This document shows positions 44,355 to 52,678 of a stretch of 64,000 bases of DNA, one piece after another. A program made the translations under genes and the position numbers. Source of the stretch: Luteimonas padinae (lineage in GTDB: Bacteria; Pseudomonadota; Gammaproteobacteria; Xanthomonadales; Xanthomonadaceae); contig NZ_BMZT01000004.1 in assembly GCF_014652935.1 (NCBI RefSeq), positions 62,001-126,000 on the forward strand, read 5' to 3'. How positions within the stretch are numbered: the first letter of the stretch is position 1; the number at the start of each line of letters is the position of its first letter. Below the pieces are notes generated by a model, which worked only from the letters and a program-made list of their open reading frames with translations, did no database searches and had not been told where the DNA came from.

Positions 44355-44387
44355 GACGCGTGTTCCTGCTGTTTCGTGGGATGCGCG

Positions 44388-44409
44388 CTCCCCCGCCTGC
44401 GCGGGGGAG
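44388..44409 (-). terminator. Hairpin between the histone-like gene and nrdJb
   Basis: Perfect 9-bp stem CTCCCCCGC / GCGGGGGAG with a 4-base loop, 11 bp after the stop of the H1-like gene. It has no strong T tract, so it may only attenuate transcription into nrdJb. Confidence 0.5.
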
Positions 44410-44420
44410 TCCGGAGGGTC

Positions 44421-44942
44421 TTACCTGCCCGCGGGCTTGCGCGCGGGCGCCTTCTTCGCGGCGGCCTTCTTCGCCGGTACCTTCCTGGCCACCGTCTTCT
44501 TCGTCGCCGCCTTCTTCGCGACGGGCTTCTTCGCCGCCACCTTCCTGGCCGCCGGCTTCGGGGGCGCGGCCTTCTTCGCCACGGCCTTCTTCGCCGCCGC
44601 CTTCTTCACCGCTTTCTTCGCGACCTTCTTCGCGGCCTTCTTGCGCTTGATCGCCGCGGCCTCGGCGCGTGCAGCGGCGCTGGTGGCGGCCAGCGACTGC
44701 TTGGCCCCGGCCACGCGGGTGCCCACCGCCTTCTTCGCCGCGCCCGCGCGCTTGGCGACGACCTTCTTCGCCTTCCCCGCGCCTTCCACCACGGCCTTCT
44801 CGGCCTTGCCCGCGGCCTGCTTCACCTGTTCCACCGCCTTGGACGCGCGCCTGGACACCTTGCTGCCGACGTCCTTCGCCTTGTCGGCGACGGTCCCGGC
44901 GGCATTGCCGAGCGTCGCTGCGACCCCATTGCCGTTGCTCAT
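44421..44942 (-). CDS. Histone H1-like Lys/Ala-rich DNA-binding protein
   Basis: 173 residues. The N-terminal ~60 residues are amphipathic (GTVADKAKDVGSKVSRRASK), the rest is a long run of AKKA/PAKK/ARKP repeats typical of eukaryotic H1-like tails in bacteria (AlgP, HC1 types), rich in Lys, Ala and Pro. It should bind DNA without sequence preference and help condense or regulate the nucleoid. It lies between the two halves of the class II reductase, 82 bp after nrdJa and on the same strand. Confidence 0.83.
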   Translation of the reverse strand: MSNGNGVAATLGNAAGTVADKAKDVGSKVSRRASKAVEQVKQAAGKAEKAVVEGAGKAKKVVAKRAGAAKKAVGTRVAGAKQSLAATSAAARAEAAAIKRKKAAKKVAKKAVKKAAAKKAVAKKAAPPKPAARKVAAKKPVAKKAATKKTVARKVPAKKAAAKKAPARKPAGR

Positions 44943-45024
44943 CGTGTTTGCCTCGTCGTCATGGTCGCGGACGGGGTGCCCGCGGGCTGGAATGTAGCGC
45001 GGCCGGACGCCGCCGTGGGCCTGC

Positions 45025-47184
45025 TCAGAACTTGCCGTAATAGCCTTCCTTCAGCGCGTCGAAGAGGTTGGCGGCGGTGTGGGTTTCGCCGTCGTATTCG
45101 ATCTCCTCGTTGCCCTTCACCTCCACCGTGCTGCCGTCCTCGAGCTCGAAGCGGTAGGTGGTGTTGGCGAGGTCGGACTCCTTCACCAGCACGCCCTGGA
45201 AGGCGGCGGGGTTGAAGCGGAAGGTGGTGCAGCCCTTCAGGCCCTTCTCGTGGGCGTAGAGGTAGATGTCCTTGAAGTCCTCGTAGGGATAGTCGGTCGG
45301 GACGTTGGCGGTCTTGGAGATCGACGAGTCGACCCACTTCTGCGCCGCGGCCTGGACGTCGACGTGCTCCTTCGGGCTGATGTCGTCGGCTGAGATGAAG
45401 TAGTCCGGCAGCTGCGCCGCCGGGTCCTCGCTGAACGGCATGGCCGCGGCGTTGACCAGGTGGCGGTAGGCCAGCAGCTCGAACGAGAACACGTCCACCT
45501 TCTCCTTCGACTTCTTGCCCTCGCGGATCACGTTGCGGCTGTAGTGGTGCGCGAACGAGGGCTCGATGCCGTTGGAGGCGTTGTTGGCCAGCGACAGGCT
45601 GATGGTGCCGGTGGGCGCGATCGAGCTGTGGTGGGTGAAGCGCGCGCCATGCTCGGCCAGCTGCTCCACCAGCTCCGGGGCGACGCCGGCGACCTGCTGC
45701 ATGTAGCGGCTGTAGCGCGCGTGCAGCACCTTGCCGGGGATCTCCTGGCCGACCTTCCAGCCGTCGGCGGCCATCTCCGGGCGCTTGCGCAGCATTTCCG
45801 CGGTGACCTCGAAGCGCTCCTCCATGATCGGCGCCGGGCCCTTCTCCTGCGCCAGCGACAGGCCGGTTTCCCAGCCGGCCACGGCCATCTCGCGGGCCAC
45901 GCGCTCGGTGAAGTCGCAGCTCTCCTTGGAGCCGTACTTCATCTTCAGCATGGTGACCGTCGAGCCCAGGCCCAGGAAGCCCATGCCGTGGCGGCGCTTG
46001 CGCATGATCTCCTCGCGCTGCTGCGGCAGCGGCAGGCCGTTGACCTCGACCACGTTGTCGAGCATGCGGGTGAACACGCGCACCACCTCGCGGTACTCCT
46101 CCCAGTCGAAGGACGCCTGGTCGGTGAACGGGTCGCGCACGAACTTGGTCAGATTGACCGAGCCCAGGAGGCACGCGCCGTAGGCCGGCAGCGGCTGCTC
46201 GCCGCAGGGGTTGGTGGCGCGGATGTTCTCGCACCACCAGTTGTTGTTCATCTCGTTGACGCGGTCGATGAGGATGAAGCCCGGCTCGGCGTAGTCGTAC
46301 GTCGAGACCATGATCATGTCCCACAGGTGGCGCGCGCGGACCTTGCCGTAGACCTTGCAGGCCACCAGCCCGTCGTCGCGGACGATGTAGCCGTCGTGCT
46401 GCGGCCAGTCGCGCCAGACCACCTGGGCGGCGTCGTCGAGGTCGATGTCGCCCTGCTCCTTGGCACTCACCGGGAACACCAGCGGCCACTCGGCGTCGGC
46501 CTTGACCGCCTCGATGAAGCCGTCGGTGACCAGCAGCGAGAGGTTGAACTGGCGCAGGCGGCCGTCCTCGCGCTTGGCGCGGATGAAGTCGCGCACGTCG
46601 GGGTGGCTGACGTCGAAGGTGCCCATCTGCGCGCCGCGGCGGCCGCCGGCCGACGACACCGTGAAGCACATCTTGTCGTAGATATCCATGAACGACATCG
46701 GGCCCGAGGTGTAGGCGCCGGCACCGGCCACGAACGCACCGCGCGGGCGCAGGGTCGAGAACTCGTAGCCGATGCCGCAGCCGGCCTTCAGCGTCAGACC
46801 GGCCTCGTGGACCTTCTCCAGGATGCCGTCCATCGAGTCGACGATGGTGCCCGACACGGTGCAGTTGATCGTGCTGGTGGCCGGCTTGTGCTCGAGCGCC
46901 CCGGCATTCGAGGTGATGCGGCCAGCCGGGATCGCGCCGCGGCGCAGCGCCCAGAGGAAGCGCTCGTTCCAGTACTTGCGCTTCTCCGGCGTGTCCTCGG
47001 CCTCGGACAGCGCGCGCGCGACGCGCTGGCAGGTGCCGTCGATGTCGGCATCCAGCGCCTCGCCCTGCTTGGTCTTCAGGCGGTACTTCTTGTCCCAGAT
47101 GTCGACCGAAGCCGGCTGCATCGGGATGTCCTGGTCGGTGCCAGCCATCGTGTTCTTCACAGCCTCCAGGCGAACCGTGCTCAT
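45025..47184 (-). CDS. nrdJ: Class II (adenosylcobalamin) ribonucleotide reductase, large part NrdJa
   Basis: 719 residues. Makes deoxyribonucleotides using a cobalamin-generated thiyl radical, with or without oxygen. Signatures: STINCTVSGT (active-site Cys108), KAGCGIGYEFSTLRPRG, SSAGGRRGAQMGTFDVSHPD, ATNPCGEQPLPAYGACLLGS (N-C-E catalytic triad) and SIAPTGTISLSLANNASNG. The usual C-terminal Cys tail is missing because it is on the separate NrdJb. ATG at 47182-47184 follows AAGGAGATGG. NrdR-box-like sites upstream suggest control by NrdR. Confidence 0.93.
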   Translation of the reverse strand: MSTVRLEAVKNTMAGTDQDIPMQPASVDIWDKKYRLKTKQGEALDADIDGTCQRVARALSEAEDTPEKRKYWNERFLWALRRGAIPAGRITSNAGALEHKPATSTINCTVSGTIVDSMDGILEKVHEAGLTLKAGCGIGYEFSTLRPRGAFVAGAGAYTSGPMSFMDIYDKMCFTVSSAGGRRGAQMGTFDVSHPDVRDFIRAKREDGRLRQFNLSLLVTDGFIEAVKADAEWPLVFPVSAKEQGDIDLDDAAQVVWRDWPQHDGYIVRDDGLVACKVYGKVRARHLWDMIMVSTYDYAEPGFILIDRVNEMNNNWWCENIRATNPCGEQPLPAYGACLLGSVNLTKFVRDPFTDQASFDWEEYREVVRVFTRMLDNVVEVNGLPLPQQREEIMRKRRHGMGFLGLGSTVTMLKMKYGSKESCDFTERVAREMAVAGWETGLSLAQEKGPAPIMEERFEVTAEMLRKRPEMAADGWKVGQEIPGKVLHARYSRYMQQVAGVAPELVEQLAEHGARFTHHSSIAPTGTISLSLANNASNGIEPSFAHHYSRNVIREGKKSKEKVDVFSFELLAYRHLVNAAAMPFSEDPAAQLPDYFISADDISPKEHVDVQAAAQKWVDSSISKTANVPTDYPYEDFKDIYLYAHEKGLKGCTTFRFNPAAFQGVLVKESDLANTTYRFELEDGSTVEVKGNEEIEYDGETHTAANLFDALKEGYYGKF

Positions 47185-47799
47185 GCTGCTTCCATCTCCT
47201 TGATCCTGGCCGGTCGTGCGCGAACCGGCCGTCGTGGTGTGGTGCCTGCCGGGCGCGGTCCGCTTCGGGTCGCGCCGACGGCAAGGCTGCATGGCGCGCG
47301 GCGCACGCCATGCCGTGTTCGTCAATGTCGAGTCTGGCCAGTCGTCATGTCATGCATGCGAACCACCCCCGAATGGTTGGCGTGCCGGCCCGGCAACAAC
47401 TAGTACTGGGCTGAACATGTCCTGGCGACCACTACATCTTGTGGCCGACAGGTGAGACCGTAAGGCCGCCGCGGACCGAAGTCAATCGTCCGCGCGGCCC
47501 CGGCGCGCGAAGCCAGGCGTGAGGCCGTTCACACCACGACATGAACGAGCGACACATCCGGATGCGCGCGCCGGAAGCGCCCGGCCGGCACGCCGGAGCA
47601 GCCGCCGGGCGCCTCGCACCGCCCCCGGCATGCCGGCACTTCCTCACGTCGCGGCCACGACGGTTTGGGCACCTTGGACTGCAATCCGCCACGGGGGCGC
47701 GGAGGTCGCAGCTTCCCGTTTCCGCATCCGCCATCGGTCCGACTTCAGTGCCGATTGCACGATTCTGGACGACACTGGAGGAGTTTCATTTTTCCCCGC
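47185..47799. other. Divergent intergenic region between nrdJa and the DegP-like gene
   Basis: 615 bp without a convincing gene; open frames across it are shadows. It contains the NrdR-box-like pair at 47397-47444. Near the right end, GGAGGAG (47778-47784) precedes the protease start at a long distance. I found no cobalamin riboswitch core, although a B12-dependent enzyme is encoded here. Confidence 0.5.
47397..47444 (-). promoter_or_regulatory. Candidate pair of NrdR boxes upstream of nrdJa
   Basis: CCACTACATCTTGTGG (47429-47444) is a near match to the NrdR consensus ACACWATATWTWGTGT and is palindromic at its ends. A weaker half-matching copy CAACTAGTACTGGGCT starts at 47397, exactly 32 bp away, the usual three-helical-turn spacing of paired NrdR boxes. 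NrdR represses reductase operons when (d)ATP is high. Confidence 0.6.
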
Positions 47800-49251
47800 A
47801 TGCCGATGAAGCGATCGACCCGGACCACCCTGCTCGCCCTGACGATGGCCGCCGCCTTCGGTGGCTTCGCCGCGACCCTGATCCGCGAAGGCCTCGACGT
47901 CCCCGCGCGCGCCGAGCCCGCCGCCGCGGTGCCGATGGCGGCGGCCCTGCCCGGCGTCGTCGACGGCCAGGCCCTGCCCTCGCTCGCGCCGATGCTGCGC
48001 CGGGTGACGCCGGCCGTGGTCAGCGTGCATTCCAGGCAGCGCGTGCGCATCAACAACCCCTTCGCCAACGATCCGTTCTTCCGCCGGATGTTCCCCAACG
48101 TCCCCGACGAGCGCATCAACGAATCGCTCGGCTCGGGCGTGATCGTCGACGCGGCGCGCGGCTACGTGCTGACCAACCACCACGTGATCGAGGGCGCCGA
48201 CGAGGTGTCGGTGACCCTGAGCGACGGCCGCACCCTGACCGCCGAGTTCGTCGGCTCCGATGCCGACACCGACGTGGCGCTGATGCGGATTCCGGTGCCG
48301 GGCGACGGCCAGCCGCTGCAGGCGATCCCGCTCGCCGACAGCGGTGGGCTCGAGGTCGGCGACTTCGTGGTCGCGGTCGGCAATCCCTTCGGCGTCGGGC
48401 AGACGGTGACCTCCGGCATCGTGTCCGCGGTCGGGCGCAGCAACGTGCCGGGCGTCGGCTACCAGAACTTCATCCAGACCGATGCCAGCATCAACCCGGG
48501 CAACTCCGGCGGCGCGCTGGTGAACCTGCGCGGCGAACTGGTCGGCATCAACACCGCCAGCTTCAACCCGCGCGGCAGCATGGCCGGCAACATCGGCCTC
48601 GGCTTCGCCATCCCGGCCAACCTGGCGCGCAGCGTGATGCAGCAGCTCGATGCCCACGGCGAGGTCCGCCGCGGCTCGCTCGGCATCGACACCCAGGACC
48701 TCGACGACCGCCTGGCCGCCAGCCTCGGGCTGCCCGCCGGCAGCCGCGGCGCCGTGGTCACGCGCGTCCAGGCCGGGTCGGCCGGCGCCGAGGCGGGGCT
48801 GCGCCCCGGCGACGTGATCGTCGCCGCAAACGGCGAGCGCATCGGCGACGGCGAGTCATTGCGCAATTTCCAGGGCCTGCAGCCGGCCAACGCCCGCGTC
48901 ACCCTCGACGTCCGCCGCGACGGCCGGGCGCAGCAGCTGCAGGCCACGCTGCGCGAGCAGCCGCGCATGCTCGCCGGCCAGCAGCTCGACCCGCGCCTGT
49001 CCGGCGCCAGCTTCGTCGAACTGCCCGAGGCGCTGCGGCGCGGCGGCGTGTCCGGCGTGCTGGTCGAGGACGTCGCCTCCGGCAGCCGCGCCGCGCGCAA
49101 CGGCCTGCGCGCCGGCGACGTCGTGGTCGCCGCCGCCGGCGAGCGCGCATCCGACCTGCCCGCCCTGCGCGCGGTGCTGGCCGATCCCCCCGCGCAGCTG
49201 GTGCTGCGCATCCTGCGAGGCCGCGGCCAGGGCAACCTGGTCATGGAATGA
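47800..49251 (+). CDS. degP: Do-family periplasmic serine protease (DegP/MucD-like)
   Basis: 483 residues. Signal peptide, then a trypsin-like domain with His in VLTNHHVIEGAD, Asp in SDADTDVALMRI and Ser in SINPGNSGGALVN, then two PDZ domains (about 290-375 and 395-480). Degrades or refolds misfolded envelope proteins; probably induced by envelope stress. ATG 47800 or 47806; the clear GGAGGAG lies 16 bp upstream, longer than usual, so the start is uncertain. Divergent from nrdJa. Confidence 0.9.
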   Translation: MPMKRSTRTTLLALTMAAAFGGFAATLIREGLDVPARAEPAAAVPMAAALPGVVDGQALPSLAPMLRRVTPAVVSVHSRQRVRINNPFANDPFFRRMFPNVPDERINESLGSGVIVDAARGYVLTNHHVIEGADEVSVTLSDGRTLTAEFVGSDADTDVALMRIPVPGDGQPLQAIPLADSGGLEVGDFVVAVGNPFGVGQTVTSGIVSAVGRSNVPGVGYQNFIQTDASINPGNSGGALVNLRGELVGINTASFNPRGSMAGNIGLGFAIPANLARSVMQQLDAHGEVRRGSLGIDTQDLDDRLAASLGLPAGSRGAVVTRVQAGSAGAEAGLRPGDVIVAANGERIGDGESLRNFQGLQPANARVTLDVRRDGRAQQLQATLREQPRMLAGQQLDPRLSGASFVELPEALRRGGVSGVLVEDVASGSRAARNGLRAGDVVVAAAGERASDLPALRAVLADPPAQLVLRILRGRGQGNLVME

Positions 49252-49276
49252 ATCCGATCCCCCAAGGAGAAACGCG

Positions 49277-49639
49277 ATGAGCCCGACCCATACCGACAAC
49301 CTGAAGTCCAGCCTGTCCGAAGCCGGCGGCCACCTGAAGCAGGCCGCGTCCGACACCGCCAGCGCGGTACGCGGCGCCGCCGCGGCCGCCGGCGAAGAGA
49401 TGCGCCTGGGCCGCGCCAACCTGAAGGCCGACCTGGCCGACGGCGCCGTCGCCGGCCTGTCCGCGCTCGAGGAAGCCGCCGGCGCCGGCGGCGAGCAGGT
49501 CGACCAGCTGCTGGAGAAGGGTCGCGACCTCGTCGACAGCGCCGCCGACCTGATCCGCGAGCGCCCGATCGCGTCCTTCGGCGTCGCCTTCGCCACCGGC
49601 TGGATCATCGCCAAGCTCGCGCGCAGCGGCGACCGCTAA
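49277..49639 (+). CDS. DUF883/ElaB-YqjD-like membrane-anchored protein
   Basis: 120 residues: an Ala-rich helical region (SEAGGHLKQAASDTASAVRG, LIRERPIASFGVAFATGWII) with a C-terminal membrane segment at about 97-115. The family in E. coli (YqjD, ElaB) tethers ribosomes to the membrane in stationary phase. AAGGAG precedes the ATG. First of a four-gene cluster with a YqjE-like protein, an Ala-rich protein and a PerM-type transporter, recalling the yqjD-yqjE-yqjK order. Confidence 0.82.
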   Translation: MSPTHTDNLKSSLSEAGGHLKQAASDTASAVRGAAAAAGEEMRLGRANLKADLADGAVAGLSALEEAAGAGGEQVDQLLEKGRDLVDSAADLIRERPIASFGVAFATGWIIAKLARSGDR

Positions 49640-49642
49640 AAC

Positions 49643-50203
49643 GTGGAGCCGCAGACGCCCCCCGGACCCGGCCCGGCGGAACCCACGCCGGGCGGACCCG
49701 AGCCCGGGCCCACGCCACCGCCCACGCCCGACCTGGCCGACACGCTGCGCGCGCTTCGCGACAGCGGCAAGGCCGGCGTCGGGGCCGCGGGCGACGCGGC
49801 CAAGGCCCTGCGCGACCTGGTCGCGGCCGACGTCTCGCTGGCACGCAGCGCAGCCGGGCGCAGCGCGGTGTTCGCCGGCGTCGCGGTGATGTTCGGCGTC
49901 TCGGCCTGGCTGCTGCTCATGACGGCGTTGATCGTGGTGCTCAGCAACCAGGTCGGCCTGCCGTGGTGGATGTCGCTGGGTGGCTGCGGCCTGGCCAGCC
50001 TGCTCGCCGCATGGCTCTCGCTGCAGAAGGCCACCGACTATTTCGAGCACACGCGGCTCAAGGCCACGCGGCGCCAGCTGGCCCGCCTGGGCATCGGCGA
50101 GCTGTCCGACCTGATGCCCGACCCCGGCTCGCCGGCCTCCGCCCGCGCGGTCGGTTCCGAGGTCCGCGAAGGCGCGCGGGCCGAAGGCAAGACGCCCCCA
50201 TGA
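49643..50203 (+). CDS. YqjE-like / phage holin superfamily III-type membrane protein
   Basis: 186 residues from GTG 49643. A Pro/Gly-rich N-terminal tail precedes TLRALRDSGKAGVGAAGDAA and two membrane helices at about 75-98 and 107-127 (FGVSAWLLLMTALIVVLSNQ; LGGCGLASLLAAWLSLQ). The family name holin reflects fold only; YqjE proteins accompany YqjD. Three bp after the DUF883 gene, so cotranscribed. Confidence 0.78.
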   Translation: MEPQTPPGPGPAEPTPGGPEPGPTPPPTPDLADTLRALRDSGKAGVGAAGDAAKALRDLVAADVSLARSAAGRSAVFAGVAVMFGVSAWLLLMTALIVVLSNQVGLPWWMSLGGCGLASLLAAWLSLQKATDYFEHTRLKATRRQLARLGIGELSDLMPDPGSPASARAVGSEVREGARAEGKTPP

Positions 50204-50207
50204 GGCC

Positions 50208-50753
50208 ATGGACATGAGTTTCGAAGCCCTGCAGGCCAAGGTCGCGCGCGCCGAGGACGCGCTGGAAGCGCGCGAGCGCCAGGTCGCGGCCGATTTCCGC
50301 GTGTTCGGCGGCTGCTGGCGGGACACCTGGTCGCCGCCGCGGGTGGTGATCGCCGGCCTCGCCGCCGGCCTCCTCGCCGGCTGGGCGCGGCCCGGCCGTG
50401 CGATCGCCGGTGTGCAGCCGGCCCGCTGGCTGCAGCTGGCCACCAGCCTCGCCGGCCTGGCGGGGACGCTGCAGGCGGCCTTCGCGGCGTCGGACGCCAA
50501 GGATGCGGCCGAGGACGCCGGCGATGCCGCGGCCGTGGCCAGCGGCCAGCCGCCGGGTGCGAAGGTGCCGGCGGCCGATGCCGCGGCGGCCCGGGCATCG
50601 GCGCCGGACGCGGTCGCGCCTGCGCCTCCGACCGCCGCGCCTGGGCGCACCCCGCCGGCGCCGCCCAGCGCCCGCCGCTACGTTCCGGATCCCAGCTGGG
50701 ATACGCCGCCGCGCCCCGCGGAAGCCGCCACCGAAGTGTCCGAACGGCGCTGA
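50208..50753 (+). CDS. Ala/Pro-rich protein, YqjK position, unknown function
   Basis: 181 residues, ATG 50208 (or 50214). The N-terminal helix FEALQAKVARAEDALEARER is coiled-coil-like; a weak membrane segment (RVVIAGLAAGLLAGWA) is at about 45-60; the rest is low-complexity Ala/Pro. Four bp after the YqjE-like gene, so part of the same operon; likely the divergent third partner of the YqjDE pair. Confidence 0.65.
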   Translation: MDMSFEALQAKVARAEDALEARERQVAADFRVFGGCWRDTWSPPRVVIAGLAAGLLAGWARPGRAIAGVQPARWLQLATSLAGLAGTLQAAFAASDAKDAAEDAGDAAAVASGQPPGAKVPAADAAAARASAPDAVAPAPPTAAPGRTPPAPPSARRYVPDPSWDTPPRPAEAATEVSERR

Positions 50754-50769
50754 GCGCGCCGCCCCCGCC

Positions 50770-51912
50770 ATGAGCGCCACCGGCCCGGACATCGATTCCG
50801 ATCGCCCCTCCGCGGACGCCGGCCCGCCCGCTGCCGGCGTCGCGACCCCATCCCCGACGTCGGCGCCGCCGCGCCCCCGGGCCTCCGGCGCGGTGGTCGT
50901 CCTCGCCTTCCTCGCGGTGGGCTACACGCTGTGGGCCGCGCAGGGCGTGGTCCTGCCGGTGCTGCTGGCGATGTTCCTGGCGCTGGTCGGCAATCCGCTG
51001 ATCCGCGGCCTGCGCCGCCTCCACGTCCCCCGCTTCCTGGCGGCCCTGCTGGTGCTGCTGGGCGGAATCGCCGGCGCCGCCCTGCTCGGCCAGCAGCTGC
51101 TGGCACCCGCGGTGGACTGGATGCAGGAAGCGCCGCGGCAGATGCGCCAGGTCGGGCGCGAGCTGAGCGAACTGGTGAAGCCGGTGCATGAGGCCAACCG
51201 GGTCGCCGAGGACATCGCGCGCCAGGCCAGCAGTGGCGACGGGCGCAAGGTCGAGGTGGTGCGCACCGTTCCCGACGACCCCTACGCCCTGCTCACCCGG
51301 GCGCCGAAGGCCGTCGGCGGCGTCCTGGCGGTGGTGCTGCTGACGTTCTTCTTCATGGTCTTCGGCGAGGACCTGCAGCGCCGCGCCATCGCCCTGCTGC
51401 CCACGCGCCAGCGCCAGCGGATCACCGTCGACATCATGCAGTCGATCGAGCGCGACCTGTCGCGCTACGTCCTCACCATCAGCCTGATCAACGCCGGGGT
51501 CGGCCTGCTGCTGGCGGCGGTGCTGCATTTCGCGCTGGGCGTGGACATGCCCGAGGCCCTGCTCTGGGGCACGATCGCGACCCTGCTCAACTTCGCGCCC
51601 TACGTCGGCCCGGCGATCGGCGTGGCGTTGATGCTGGCCATGGGCTTCGTGACCTGGGACGAGGTCGGGCCCTCGCTGTTGCCGGCGGCGATCTATCTCG
51701 GCCTGCACACGCTGGAAGGCCAGCTGGTCACGCCGCTGGTGCTGGGCCAGCGCATGCAGCTGTCGCCGCTGGTGCTGATCCTGGCGCTGCTGGTGTTCGG
51801 CTGGCTGTGGGGCATCGTCGGGCTGCTGCTGGCGGTGCCGCTGCTGGTGTGCGTGAAGCGGGTGCTGGCGCGCATCGACGGCCTGCAGGGCTGGGCGCGG
51901 CTGCTGGAGTAG
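50770..51912 (+). CDS. AI-2E family transporter (PerM/TqsA-like)
   Basis: 380 residues. Pro-rich cytosolic N-terminus of about 38 residues, then about seven or eight membrane helices (e.g. VVVLAFLAVGYTLWAAQGVV, LPVLLAMFLALVGNPLIRGL) and the family signature WGTIATLLNFAPYVGPAIGV. Homologues export autoinducer-2 or act as Na+/H+ antiporters or permeases; substrate unknown. The gene follows the yqj-like cluster by 16 bp. Confidence 0.87.
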   Translation: MSATGPDIDSDRPSADAGPPAAGVATPSPTSAPPRPRASGAVVVLAFLAVGYTLWAAQGVVLPVLLAMFLALVGNPLIRGLRRLHVPRFLAALLVLLGGIAGAALLGQQLLAPAVDWMQEAPRQMRQVGRELSELVKPVHEANRVAEDIARQASSGDGRKVEVVRTVPDDPYALLTRAPKAVGGVLAVVLLTFFFMVFGEDLQRRAIALLPTRQRQRITVDIMQSIERDLSRYVLTISLINAGVGLLLAAVLHFALGVDMPEALLWGTIATLLNFAPYVGPAIGVALMLAMGFVTWDEVGPSLLPAAIYLGLHTLEGQLVTPLVLGQRMQLSPLVLILALLVFGWLWGIVGLLLAVPLLVCVKRVLARIDGLQGWARLLE

Positions 51913-51931
51913 CCGGTCGTACAATGGCGGC

Positions 51932-52678
51932 ATGGCCTTCGCCGTCCGCGCCATCACCCTCGACCTCGACGACACCGTGTGGCCGTTCGCACCGATCGGC
52001 GCGCGCATCGAGCGCGTGCTCGACGACTGGATGCGCCGGCACAGCCCGGCCACCGCCGACATGTTCCCGATCGAGGCCATGCGCGCGCTGCGCGAGCGCG
52101 TGGCCGGCGAGCACCCGGCGCTGGCGCACGACATGTCGGCGCTGCGCCGGCTGACCCTGGAGGCTGCGCTGCGCGAGAGCGGCGGCGACGTGGCGCTGGC
52201 GGAGGCGGCCTATGAAGCCTTCTTCGCCGAACGCAACCGGGTGGAGTGCTACCCCGACGCCATCGATGCGCTGGAGCGCATCAGCGCGCGCCTGCCCATC
52301 GCCGCGCTCAGCAACGGCAACGCCGACCTCGCGCGCATCGGCCTGGACCATCTGTTCACCGCGCAGCTCAGCGCCTGCAGCTTCGGCAGCGCCAAGCCCG
52401 ACCCGGCGATCTTCCTGGAAGCCTGCAGGCTGCTGGAGACGCCGCCGCAGCAGGTGCTCCACGTCGGCGACCACCCCGACGCCGACGTTGCCGGCGCCGC
52501 GCGCGCCGGGCTGCGCAGCTGCTGGATCAACCGCGCGGGCGACGACGGCAGCCGCGCCCGCTGGCCGCACGCCGACATCGAGCCCGACCTGCATTTCGAT
52601 TCCCTGGCCGCACTGGCCGACTGGCTGGAGGCGGCGCCGCCCGCCCTCGCCGCACGCACACGGAGCCCCCACGCATGA
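51932..52678 (+). CDS. HAD-superfamily hydrolase, YigB-like
   Basis: 248 residues. ITLDLDDTVWPF (nucleophile Asp10, Asp12), AALSNGNADL (motif II), Lys in FGSAKPDPAIF and VGDHPDADVAGA (motif IV). In E. coli YigB dephosphorylates a riboflavin precursor and other small phosphates; that role is plausible but unproven. Its TGA overlaps the aminopeptidase ATG (ATGA). Confidence 0.85.
   Translation: MAFAVRAITLDLDDTVWPFAPIGARIERVLDDWMRRHSPATADMFPIEAMRALRERVAGEHPALAHDMSALRRLTLEAALRESGGDVALAEAAYEAFFAERNRVECYPDAIDALERISARLPIAALSNGNADLARIGLDHLFTAQLSACSFGSAKPDPAIFLEACRLLETPPQQVLHVGDHPDADVAGAARAGLRSCWINRAGDDGSRARWPHADIEPDLHFDSLAALADWLEAAPPALAARTRSPHA

Noticed and set aside
44939-47311. 790-codon minus-strand frame overlapping nrdJa
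   Set aside because: Out-of-frame shadow; the nrdJa frame carries all reductase motifs and a good ribosome site.
47185-47799. Cobalamin riboswitch upstream of the B12-dependent reductase
   Set aside because: I looked for the conserved B12-box and pseudoknot pattern and saw none; the palindromic sites fit NrdR instead.
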